From Cichorium intybus (taxonomy: Eukaryota; Streptophyta; Magnoliopsida; Asterales; Asteraceae), in NCBI GenBank assembly GCA_023525715.1, contig CM042012.1, forward strand, positions 59,795,205 through 59,859,204: a DNA stretch of 64,000 nucleotides, in the 5' to 3' direction. The position numbers and the translations under genes were made by a program. Shown here piece after piece: positions 33,545 through 45,002 of the stretch. Below the pieces are notes generated by a model. It had not been told where the DNA came from. It saw nothing but the letters and a program-made list of their open reading frames with translations, and ran no database searches. Positions within the stretch are counted from its first letter, which is position 1. Every line of letters starts with the position of its first letter.

Positions 33545-36262
33545 AACTTTGGCTAAGTCTAACCACCCTGACAACACCACAAAGAGAGTCCAGTTGACTA
33601 AATCTCGATTTGCAAAAGATCTGCAACTTCCAATCTTCAATTCATAGGAAATTGTTGTACCTACTGCCGAACAACTCGTTGATATGTTCAACGATATGGG
33701 ATATGAACCACAAATCGGTGGTATTCGAAGCTTCAAGAAAAGGTACCTTCCTGATTTATGGAAGTATTTCTTTGGAATATTTTTGCAATGTCTTTCTGGT
33801 AGAACATCAGGGCAAGACTCTGCAAGTCAGACTTTTCTAAGTCTCTTGTATGGTGTTTACTACGATTTCAAGGTTGATTTCGTTTCGATCTTATAGGCTG
33901 ATTTCTGCACTCACATCAACCATTCAGCAAAGGGGACTGAAATCTCCAATGCTAGAATCTAGGCTATGGTTGTTCACGAGCAATACTAACTAACATATTT
34001 TATTTATAATCCTGCTATTCCTGGGATGAGGTACTTTTACATCATAGTTCCGACTGTGGATGAAAATTCAAATCAATTTTGTGCCCAAATTCCCCATGTC
34101 ATGCTTGCTAAAGTTTCTCTCGACAACGATTTGGTCAATATGTATCGTTCCACCATCACAATGCCATACCCCACTCATCCATCAGCACAAGATGCTGTTA
34201 CAAAGGTTCCCTCAAAATCAAAAGGGAAGAACAAGGTTGCTGGAGGACCAAGCAGTCCAAAGGTTGTGAAGAAAAGAAAGGCTGTGGATCAGCCTCTAGT
34301 GAAAGGAACACAACCGAAGCGTTCTAAGAAACAGGTTGTAGTGGAGGAATCTCCAGACACTGAGAAAACCCAGTCTGAAGAGATCCATGGAGAAGAAGAA
34401 AAAGATGAAGAACACCACTCCGAACCCATGTCAGATATCAGACGACCTTCTCCACCACCAACCACTGCTCCAAAAACCTCCACCATTCCCACAGAACCAA
34501 TAACAACCACCCTTCCCCTTACCACAACTATACAAACCACATCTTCGGATGTACCTTCCATCTCAACCTCCGTAGAAATAGCAAAATCCTCCGACCCCAT
34601 AATCACCACAATAGAAACACCAATTACCTCAACCCCTAAAACACCAGTCACTTCTACCATTGATATACCAATCTCTGAACCAATTGTAACAACCTCAGAT
34701 CCTCTTTTCAACATTCATTCTTTTAGTCCGGATACATCACTACCAGATTATCCCTACCAAGAAGGATTTGGTCTTGAATATGCTTTTACATCAAAACCAC
34801 CAACTAAAGATGAAACTTTTGCAACTTACCATATGGCTCCAATCACCATGGATGAACCAGATGATGAGCAGTTGGATGATGGAGACTTTGTTTTAATCAA
34901 GCAATACAAAACCCTCAACCGAAAGCTTGATATTATTCTTCAAACTGGATATGATCCATTGAAGAATACTGAGGGAAGTGTTGCTGAGCAGATTGTTGAA
35001 GCAAAGAAAGCCTTCGCTGAAAAGGTTGATAAGATTGTCAAGGGCTCCGAGAAAAGGATTTTGGATTAGCAAGTTAGGATCCAAAGCATCCTTGAGCAAA
35101 AGTTAAACACAGCCGTTGAACAAGTTAAAGAAAGGCACATGCTCCTCAAGGAGCAAACTGATAAAAAGATTGCTGATCTAGTTAGAAGGATTGAGTCTTC
35201 CAACTCCGAACTGTCGGAGGCCTTAAATGACCTTCGGACTGAGACCAAATCGTTCAACACTCAGTATCAAGCTAATTTTGAAAAACAGCTCGAGGAAGCC
35301 CAAAAGAAGGTTGAAGAGCTAACTGCTGCGCAGTCTGCATCCGCAGTAGTTAGCTTTGCTAAAGAACTGAAGAAGACAAACTCTGCTATTACCACTGAGT
35401 TCGTGGATAAGCTTAAACTCGCTCTTCAACCGTTGATAAATGTGTCCATCCGCATGGACAGAACTTAAACTGCCAAATCGAGACCGCATGTATTTGCTCA
35501 GCCTGTCCCTTCGGTTCAACCTTCACAAAGGGGAGAATCAAGTGGTTCTGGGTCTCGTGCCCTGATAACAGCAACAACAGAAGCAACAAAAACATCAACT
35601 TCTTATCAACCTGTATCCTTGGGAAGACCAACATTTATTCCACCAATCGTGTCCAAAGCAGGTCCTACCTTTGGCACAATTACATCAACAGAAGCAGGCA
35701 GTTCAGGTTCAAAGCCTAAACATAAAGAAATGAGGATTGCTCCTCAAATGGAGCAAGTCCATAAAGAGAGAGAGGATGAATACAATAAAATGCTTCCAAT
35801 CAACAATATTGTCATAGACTACCAAAGATGGACAGCTGAAACTATTGCAGCTATTGGTTTCTCTTATTTCAGAGTATTTAACAGACTTCCTTTCCGAAGC
35901 TATGAAGTAAAATCTTCTGTTGATCAACAACTAGATTTGCCATATAATTCGAAGACTTTTGCATTCTTTCAGTTTGTGAGAAACCTGCCTGATGAAGAAC
36001 TAACGGGCAAATAGTTGAGAAGCCCTGGGGTGTTGTGTTTAAAGGGCTGTCAAAAGATAATGAAACGGTGATAGCCAAATTCTTTGAAGTTGATTACAAG
36101 GGTCTTTACCCTTCGGCTATGATCACCAACATTTTTTCTGCAGTGAACTCTTGTTTCGTAAATCACTGGGAAGAGAAGAAGAGGATTAGAGAGCACCTTA
36201 ATTGGTGGCTAGCAGTGAGATATGCCTTGAGGCAGGCATTTAAAAGAAATTTTGCAAGATAG
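33545..36262 (+). pseudogene. SIRE-4 env-like ORF3, N-terminally truncated
   Basis: This is the plus-strand counterpart of the 29506-32821 ORF. Homology starts at DNTTKRVQLTKSRFAKDLQL, about codon 105 of the other copy, then LPDLWKYFFGIFLQCLSGRT, a TAG at 33960-33962 at the same site as in SIRE-3, and a 347-codon open stretch (34026-35069) with FCAQIPHVMLAKVSLD, a basic patch, an acidic run and a long Thr/Pro/Ser-rich region. A stop at 35067 precedes a coiled coil (KKIADLVRRIESSNSELSEA), a second open stretch (35619-36014) and FFEVDYKGLYPSAMITN to 36262. The conserved order in two diverged copies shows this was a real protein. Its function is unknown. Confidence 0.75.
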
Positions 36263-36281
36263 GCTTCGGATGCACTTCACA

Positions 36282-36294
36282 CAAAGGGGGAGAT
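36282..36294 (+). other. SIRE-4 polypurine tract
   Basis: AAAGGGGGAGAT, immediately before the LTR start at 36295. Confidence 0.85.
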
Positions 36295-36745
36295 TGTTGA
36301 GTATATTTTGTGATGAAGTGCTAAACCATCCGAAGACCTTGATGATCCCGAATCCTGAAGACTCCGAAGGATTTATTCCAGAGGATCCGAAGGCTTTCCT
36401 TGTAACAACCTTTTGAGTGCACGCATGTTCAGCAGACAACGTGTTGCACAATAACTCATTCTTATTGGCTTGTACACTGTAGGAATATTCTGAATATCTT
36501 AATGTACTATCTGTATCACTGATTATGTATAAATATTAGTGATACATGTCTGTGTCGGGGGTGCGATTGATTCACCACTATTGTAAAACCCTAATCATTA
36601 AATCCAAGCATTCGTAACTTGTTATTCAATCCTTTGTGTTCTTGATTATTCATCATTATATTTGCTTGTGTTGATTACTTAGCTTGAATATATTCTTATG
36701 AATACTTGTTCATTTCTAATCTTTGATTGAATTTCACACTCAACA
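36295..36745 (+). repeat. SIRE-4 3' LTR (451 bp)
   Basis: Starts TGTTGAGT and ends ACTCAACA, a perfect 8-base inverted terminal repeat. A TATA-like TATAAATATTAG lies near 36528. The element's internal DNA lies to the left; the 5' LTR is absent. Confidence 0.85.
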
Positions 36746-37506
36746 TAAACCTAATACACAAGACCATCTAAACGAGAGTCCATCGAGAATCCAAAGCCCA
36801 CCGAAATAATCCCACCGAAATCACTTGGTGATTTCGGTCCAAGTCCACCGAAAACTCAGGGTTTTCGGTCCTAAACCAAAAACGCCTTTTTTGTCTTCAA
36901 AATGCGAATTAAGCCTTTCCAAATGCAAAGCATAAACCACAAATTATGTCCCAACAAAATCACACAAAACAATTAACATATAGTGTATACCTTGCATTGG
37001 ATAACGATTCCATTATGATGATTGTGACAACCAAAGTTTTTGGCATAAAGTAACACAAGAATAGATGCAAGTATCCAACGTAAGGAGTTTGATACATGGG
37101 TAAATTAACATATTGTCGAAGGATGGAATGGTCAATAAGGTAAACATATGCAAATGTATGGGTTAAGTCCTTTTATAAGGCTATGATGAGATATTACCTT
37201 AATTAGAGTTAGGTTTTTAACACTCAATGGAAAAAAGGGGATTAAAGGACTAAAAGTCAAATCTTTATTGCTAAATCTTTAAAAATTAATATCACAAAAT
37301 ATAAAAGGAATTCAGAAAAAGTCCTCAAAGAGACTTTGGCAATACTTGAGATAATACAAATATAAGAAAAAGACTCATGCAATTATGAGTTATAACAAAG
37401 AAGTTATGAAGGTTTCAAAATGGCTAAAAAGTGAAAAAAATTGATCAATTGGTCATGTTTAAAGGCCTATAACAGAAATTCTACAAAGAATTAGACTTAA
37501 TTCAGT
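36746..37506 (+). other. Gypsy C internal 3' end, non-coding
   Basis: About 0.76 kb before the Gypsy C polypurine tract. No ORF. Two short perfect hairpins lie close together at 36815-36837 (CCGAAATCAC arms) and 36848-36868 (CCGAAAAC arms). The rest shows no recognised feature. Confidence 0.5.
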
Positions 37507-37515
37507 AGGGGGAAG
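37507..37515 (+). other. Gypsy C polypurine tract
   Basis: AGGGGGAAG, directly upstream of the LTR start at 37517. Confidence 0.7.
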
Positions 37516-39498
37516 TTGTTAAGCTCGTTCCCACCTTTTTAAAGGTATAAATTTTCTAAAATTTGAATATCATATGTGAAAGTTGTGGCTAAGTAAAAAT
37601 CAGTAAAAAGTAAGTTAAAGCTGAAAAAGATTTTCTATGGCATGAACTTAGGGGTAATTTGGGAATTTTGCACAATACAACCTAAATCAAAATCAGGAAC
37701 CCGTATTCTCTTACTATGGTCGTGTTTTCTCCTGAATTTCATCCTCTAGTTGATTTAACACAAACACGCACCCCAAAAACCTTAAAATCGGAAATCATGG
37801 GTTAAGGAGGGAGGAGAAATCGTGACCGGGCTGAAGGGGGTGATCGAGGGAGCCATGGAGATATATTCAGACACATAAAAATGATGGGAACAAAAGGAGG
37901 ATGGCAAGCTGTTGGGTCTGCCGGCCGGAAACATGAGAACGACGACCCAAAGCGCCGCTGTCGGCGATGACGACGACGGTGTTGTGCGACGGTGGTCGAC
38001 GGGAAAAGCCCTCTTAGTCCGATTTCAAGCTAGAAACAACATTAATTTCAGATTTTGAGTTTTTGGACAGAATATTGAAAAGGTATAATCTAATTTTGCA
38101 AACCCTAGTTTGTTATATCTGAAAATTGCTAGCGCATGTTGAAATTAAGCATGGGATTGGATTTCTATCATTGTTGTTAGTTCAAAAGCACATATGGAAT
38201 GAAAGTATTGAACATTTTATTCAATGATTCTTGATGCATGTTTGATAATGGTCATGAAAAGGTTGAACCCATACATGAATTGTAAAAGTTTTGGTGTTTG
38301 AGTTAGGATTTCTTAATGCATGTTGGTATTGAAGCTAGTTCTTGATTTCTATCACTTTATGGATTCAAGAACACATAATGTTTATAAGTTTTAGATAATT
38401 GGATTGATATTTTTAAATGGAAGTTGGTTTGAGTTCTTAAAAATCCAAGATTAAGTGTTATGTGAAGAACATAACAATATTAAGGCGGACTTTATGCTTT
38501 GGTCAAACTTGACCATATGGTGAGATTTTCACAAGCATGCTTCATAATAGGATATGTTGGTGCACTTGAAATTTTGTTATATCTTGGATACATGTTGAAA
38601 CTAGTAAAATGGATTGAAGGTTTAAAATGAAGTTGTAAAACACCAATTAAAGTCTTATTCTCGTGATTTGGGAACTCTTGTAATTAATGGAATTTGAGTT
38701 CACTAACATGGTTATGGTTGGGGTAGAATTGATAATTCCAGTACTAAAAACCTAAAAAAAGGAAATGAGTGGAATTAAGTATTTGTATCCCAAATGGGAC
38801 AAAAAGTACGTAAATTGGAATGGGAATTGTGAATTTCAATGTTTTAGGATAATTTAGTATGCACATCAATAGTGTAAAGCAAACAATAAAGTAAACTGGA
38901 ATGACACATATGAAGTGTTAGAAATGTATTGGAGTCACGCGAATGGAAAATAATATGTTTTACAACAGTTTCTATTTTTAGAAACTTTATTATATGATAT
39001 TTGTCAAAATGACATAAATGGGTAAAAAGATAGATGCTTTCACATATAACTATTGTAATGAAATTGTAGAGATGTAAAAATTAGAAAATTTCTATGTAGA
39101 AAATGAAAATATCATTTTTTGTCAAAATGGGACAAAAGGGTAAAAATGTTCAAAATTTGTACTATACTTTAAGAATCCTAATTGGACATTGGAATGTAAC
39201 TAGATGATGAGTTGAAGTAGTTTAGGAATGATTAGACAATTACTATATGTTTAGTTATCTAATAAGCTCTAATATTCTATTAGAGTAATAGAGATTGAAG
39301 GATGCTTGGAAGCAACGAATGACTAGAGTTATGTGAATTAGTGTAGCCAGGCATACCTAGCTACTAAGGTGAGTACATGTGGCTTTTTCCCTCTATGGGG
39401 GTACTTGGAAAAGTATTTATAAATTTTTATGTGACTTTTAAATGTGAATCTATATGCAAGTTTCACTATCTTTGTCATGCTTATGAAAGTTTACTATT

Positions 39499-39826
39499 AT
39501 GTTTGGCATCAAGCCATAATGATTTGAACATATGATTTGGCATCAAGCCATAATGATTTGAAAGTATGTTTTGGCATCAAGCCATAATGATTTGAATGTT
39601 GTTTTGGCATCAATCGATAATTATTTGAAAGTATGTTTTGGCATCAAGCCATAATGATTTGAACGTATGTGTTAGCATCAAGCCATAATGACTTGAAAGT
39701 ATGTTTTGGCATCAAGCGATAATGATTTTTAAGCATGTTTTGGCATCATGCCATAATATTATGAAATTATGTTTTGGCATCAAGCCATAATGCTATGAAT
39801 GAAAGTTTTGGCATCTAGCCTTAATG
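39499..39826 (+). repeat. Ten-copy minisatellite, unit about 35 bp
   Basis: Ten imperfect copies of TTTTGGCATCAAGCCATAAT followed by GATTTGAAAGTATG, starting at about 39499, 39537, 39571, 39603, 39638, 39670, 39706, 39738, 39774 and 39808. Later copies are more diverged. It is inside the Gypsy C LTR. Confidence 0.9.
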
Positions 39827-40313
39827 TATATGCGAATTAATGTTTTGATGACTAGTAATGTTATGAATGACTAGTATTTGATGCAAGAAAGGAAATGTAA
39901 TGCAAAAGAAATGTGTATGAAAGGAAAATGTTTGTCCTGCGCAATGATGTCCCTAAAAGGGACTATAGAGGAATCTATTGGGACGATACCACTCCCTTCG
40001 CGAAGTAGATGTCCTAAGCTAATGAGGTTAGGATGGACTGATCAAGTTCTCTCTATTCTGGTATAGACTTGGGGTATCACCAAGAGTGATTAATACCCTA
40101 CGTATAAAAAGCAAGCATGTTAACATACCAGTCAAATTAAAGGAAAGAAAAAGAAAAGTTTCATGTCACTAGATTCATTACTTGATTTATTTGAAAGACG
40201 TTAAAAGTAAAATATATTTCCATGTTGTTACAAAAGGTTTGATAACAAGTGTCATTATGTGATTGGTTTATAAAGGTTTTGAAAATGACTAAGTTATGCT
40301 TATAAATGTTTTG

Positions 40314-40318
40314 TGTCC
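40314..40318 (+). other. Target-site duplication of Athila-2, left copy
   Basis: TGTCC, identical to 46172-46176. Confidence 0.9.
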
Positions 40319-41320
40319 TGACTCGTCGCCGTTGTCCATGCGGTCAAAAATACAAGATTTATACATTACAGCTCACTAGCTAGCGGTAAGTAAGGTTCGA
40401 ACCGTGGAGTCAGTGGTTGGCGCTCTGTGTCGATAAACCGATCTATAGTGTCACTCTATAGACGGCGGATCAATAACACATGGAAAACACACAAAAACTC
40501 AAACAAAACTCAGATCTGATTGCAGATTCAAAAAACGATAAATAACGGAATGCTTACTTTTATAAAACAGATCAAACCAACAATCTTTCAAACTCAAGCC
40601 AAACAAATAATCAAATCAGAACATCCAAACTATCCAGATCTACTAAAGAAACTAAACTAGAACATCGCATAATCGACGGAAATCCCGATTGCGGAATACC
40701 TCGATACCGAGTTGATAAAACAAGAGAAAAACCAAATATCTAACCAAACTATCAATTGAGACTGAAAAACTAACGAAAGTATATTTCCGGATCCCTATGT
40801 GGTGCCCCGGGATGCCTCTAAAGTCGTACGGGGTCCGATATTTATAGTGGTGCAAAATCAGGGTTCCTACGTCGAGGCCAAGCTCTTCCCGTGACGCGCG
40901 CCTCCTCTAGGTCCTGTTATCGTGGAGTATGAAATTAAAAAACGACGATTTTATCTTTTCGGGACATTAGTGTCGCTAACTTTAATGTTAGCGGTGCTAA
41001 TATTACTTCTGGAAACTTCCACATGCACGTACGAAACTTAACAGCGAAGAAATCCCCTCTGGCTAGTGATAGCGCCGCTAACATATATGTTAGCGCCACT
41101 AACTTTCCCTTTAGCGCTGCTAACTTTTCCTGCACCACCTCCTTTGTTCGTTTTGCTTCGTAACTTCTCCCAATTTGCACTAAAACCCCTGCATTTACAC
41201 TAAAAACATTTCCAAGCACTTTGGCATAAAAGTAAGTGATTATAGTCAATTTAGAAGGATAAATTAACTAAAACACGGCTAAATAACGACTAGAATAGTT
41301 GATATTACTAGGCGTTGTCA
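40319..41320 (-). repeat. Athila-2 3' LTR (1002 bp)
   Basis: The left-hand copy, TGACTCGTCGCC...GGCGTTGTCA. On the minus strand it is the 3' LTR, because the polypurine-like AAGTGTGGGGTGTT directly precedes it (41321-41334 on plus). Confidence 0.9.
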
Positions 41321-41334
41321 AACACCCCACACTT
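41321..41334 (-). other. Athila-2 polypurine-like tract
   Basis: AAGTGTGGGGTGTT on the minus strand, identical to the tract in Athila-1 at 48457-48470. Confidence 0.8.
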
Positions 41335-42565
41335 GTGCCTTGCTTGTCCCCAAGCAAGCAAGTGAGTTTTTAACAAATTCTAACAGGAACTCAAATATTT
41401 TTGAATGCCTTTAGTTTCAAAGTATATTGTATTCGAAAGTTAGATGAAAATGATTATTGAGAAAATTGACCAGGATACCCTTTAGGAATCACGGCTTTCT
41501 AAAGAACCCTTGATTACAAATTTTCAGTTCACAAGAATGCACTTACTCATTCAGATTCCAAAGGCCGTTAAGGAACTATCCATGACATTCGATGTTATCC
41601 GTGTAACGAGCTTTCGAAAACACTATCCCAGACCAGACGATCTTAGGTAGTAAGGTGCATAAATGCCCTTTCAGGGCCACCCTTTTCGGACCTACCGGCT
41701 CGAACCACAAAGGCCGCTGATTGATAATTCCTTCCTAAATCTGAATCCTAAGATGTTCTAAATCCAAAATTTTTCTAAATTCTAAACACTCAACTTATTT
41801 TAACTCAACAATAGCATGATAATAACTAAACAGTATCCTTGAAGAATACCACGATGCTATAATATTCAAAAGCTATTCGTTTCCAAGTTAGAATTCCTTA
41901 AAAAAAAATTTAATTTGCTAAAAATTTGAAAAATAGGACCATTTTCACAAAAATTCAAAAATCTCTTTTCGAACATCCCCACCCCACACTTTAAACTATA
42001 CAACGTCCCCGTTGTACAAAATAAAAATCTTCAAAACAAGGGAGAAAAGAGTTACCTCTTTGAATGGTGAATTGCTTGATTGTTGGGATCATATGTTCGT
42101 GTTGTCTCGATGAAATCCAGGAGTCGGGGCATAGCAGTAAACACACTGGCATAATGCAAGTGCATGGGTACGGTAATCCCACACTTGCGTTATGCAACTC
42201 CCAACGGTTGGTGCAACAATCACTGTTTGGATATATACTATTCACACTAACAAACATATTAAAAATAAAAGTTGCAAAATACACAAGAAGATTATACATT
42301 GCGAGTTGTTCTTCTTGCAGATTCCCCGTCTCTGCGACGCCTAAGTGTCAAGGTCGCGGTGCGTAGCTGCGATGAAATCCAGTGTCCATCGGCCAAAGTT
42401 GAAATACCGTGGCGCCAAATGAAGGGTGCCGCGTCACGAATTTCGTCAATCGGATTCCTTATCGTCCCACGCTTAGGCCATACAGTATCGCACTCTACAA
42501 TGATTATCTTCAATGATATTTTGACTAAAATAAAAGAAAATACTTATCGAAAATCGGGTTGCCTC
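41335..42565 (-). other. Athila-2 3' non-coding region
   Basis: About 1.2 kb with no convincing ORF. Blocks shared with Athila-1 (48471-49330) include GTGTAACGAGCTTTC and CAAGGGAGAAAGAGTTACC-like stretches. The Athila hallmark GGTTGCCTCC occurs near 42558 on the plus strand. Confidence 0.7.
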
Positions 42566-44904
42566 CTAAAAGCGCTTCTTTGTTCGGTCTTTTAGTTGGA
42601 CCGTCTTCAACAGCCACGGTGAATCGTAAGCCATTTGTCTCTGTTGAATTCCCACACCCACCGTTCCTTTGTTGATCTCATATTCCAATTTCCCCTGGTC
42701 AAATGGCTTGCCGATTCTGCTGTTGCTTCCCGGTTGGCGTCTTCCGGTTAATTCGCGTGAATGCATGGAGTTTGCTTTAAACCTCCTAGCTCGATCTTTT
42801 CCTCGGTATCTCTTCAAGATTTCCGGCTTGACATGGAGAGCGTCCAGTGCTGCCCCCAATAGTTGTTTTGTGAATCGTTTGCTGCTCGGACCTTGCATGT
42901 TGTCTGCAGCTTGTGGTTTTGGCCTGCAGTACCAATAAAAATTTTCCAATCGGCTGGGATCGGGAGGCAAAATGTTGGCATGCTCACGGATATCCTCATT
43001 GGTGGTATTGATCACATCTAATTTTCCACTCATTAATGGATCACGAGTGGCAAGAAAATCACGTTTTTCGTTTTCAAAAACCATAGCGTCGTCATCATCC
43101 TCTTGGTCATCGTCTAACAGGTGGATCGGTACCGAGAGTGAGCGACTGGCTTTGTTTGGTGATGGTATAGATTCACCCATCACTAGATCTTTACTCTCAA
43201 AATATTCAAAAAATTTAAAAATTGTTGGGTCGGGGGTGGTACTGTCATTTACGCCCCCTTCCTCAATAACCTTCTCGACTGAGTTGTCTAGTGATGGTAA
43301 GGATTCACTTATCACCAGAGCTTGAATTTCAAAAGCGTCAAAAATTTTAATAATTTCAGGAGTTGTTGGGTGGGGGATAGTATTGTCAATTACAGCCCCC
43401 TCCACAACGTCCTCTTCAACCAAATTTTCTGGTGACAGTATAGATTCACTCATCACCAGATCTTGATTATCACAAACATCAAAAGTTGTTGATTCAGGGG
43501 TAGTATTGTCATCTTCAACCTCCTCCTCAGCAACAATCTTGACCCTCTAAGTGGTCTCTTGAATCTCCCAAGGTGTATTCTCTTCCATCACATGTTTGAT
43601 TGATGCAGGTTCACACATAGTATTATTGGTATTAAAATCACTCGCCTCCATTTCTGGCGAGTATGGATGTTGCTCCACATATTGGTCGTTCACAGAACAC
43701 GACTCAGTGCAATTACCTTGACGGTTGTTGTTGCATTGATGGTTTTTGTTATTGTAATTACTATTGTAACTCTGCCCTCCCTGATCATTCGACATATATG
43801 GTCGTCCATTGTTGTTGTGGTATTGCCCTTGACCATACACTCGATTAACCTCTTATGGTCTTTATTCTTGTTGACCGTGCTACTGTTGATTTGGTGGTCC
43901 TTGCTTCATGGTGGCCAATAATATATCAAACTTCCCACTAAGGGCACTGATCTCATTCTTCACCTCCTTCTTTCAGTCGTTATCGATATCTACTACTGCC
44001 GCCAATGAGGTGCTATTTATCTTCCTTGCTGAATAATTGGTCTTGGATCAACTGCTAAGTTGCTCCAATAACCTCCATGTCGTCTCACTATCTTGCATCA
44101 TAATTGTCCCTCCAAATGACGCATTAATCATGGTCTGGCTCATACCATTGACACCATCGTAGAATATCTTGACCAACTGCCATCATGGAAACTCGTGGTG
44201 TGGACATGAGCGTAACAGCTCATTCAATCTCCCGAAAGCATCATGAAATGCTTCCCCGGGCATTTGCTGGAAATCCTGTATATCTCTTCTTACTTCCTTT
44301 GTTTTGCTTGCAGGGTAGAACTCCTGTAAGAAACATGTCTTCAACTGCTTCCAAGTGGTGATAATGTTGCCTGGCAGCGACGTGAACCAATACTTAGCCT
44401 TGTCCTTTAGTGTGAACGAAAACAACCTAAGCCTAAAGAAATTCCTATCAGCATTTCTAGGATGTTCATGTTGGCTATAGCTAAGAACTCGTTAAGATAA
44501 TTATACGGATTATCCTACTTATGACCCTTAAATTTAGGCAACACACCGAACAACCCTGGCCCAATCTCTACCTGACAATCTACCTTTTCAGGAAAAAAAT
44601 ATAGGCGATGCATCATCGTATACCCACGGTTGTAAATGCGATGCAACCGACTGCCCAATCGGTTGTGGAAAATAAAGTGGAGGCACGAATTATCATTATT
44701 GTGGAGCTCATTATAGTACCCTTGTCCTCGCAATTGATTGTGCTTCTTGGTGTACATGTTTTGTTCGTACTGAGTCGAACTTCCATACACATTGTCATTG
44801 AATGATCCAATGTAGCAATCATTCTCGTAATGGTTATAGACCGGGCCACCATAACACGTGTATTGACCCGTGTACATGTAATCGCCTATTATGAAGATGT
44901 ACAC
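42566..44904 (-). pseudogene. Athila-2 gag with a long acidic tail
   Basis: Minus-strand pieces at 44904-44515, 44425-44183, 43840-43547 and 43456-42566. The core retrotransposon gag motif is FTLKDKAKYWFTSLPGN, then FLQEFYPASKTKEVRRD and DIQDFQQMPGEAFHDAFGR, the Retrotrans_gag domain that assembles particles. Next are an Asn/Tyr/Gly/Gln-rich stretch and a 296-codon open frame (43456-42566). That frame is strongly acidic at first and contains about three tandem repeats of roughly 43 residues around LVMSESILSPENLVEE, then basic sequence ending near RTKKRF. Stops between the pieces make it a pseudogene. No zinc knuckle or protease is seen. Confidence 0.75.
43138..43480 (-). repeat. Tandem repeat encoding a 43-residue acidic peptide
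   Basis: Three in-frame units begin DLVMSES, ALVISES and DLVMGES. Each is followed by a (L/I)PS or LSP motif, an EE/VE acidic run and a TTP(D/E)PT motif. Period about 130 bases. Confidence 0.7.
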
Positions 44905-44979
44905 ATACGAAAATTAAAAATCTAAAATCAAACATTAAAATAAAAATCAAAAATTGACACAGAGTGTCAAGCACACAAC

Positions 44980-44997
44980 TCCCCAGCAACGGCGCCA
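44980..44997 (-). other. Athila-2 primer-binding site (tRNA-Asp, one mismatch)
   Basis: On the plus strand TCCCCAGCAACGGCGCCA is the tRNA-Asp 3' end sequence with one G to A change; the minus strand is the complementary primer site. It lies five bases from the LTR at 45003. Confidence 0.85.
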
Positions 44998-45002
44998 AAA
45001 TT

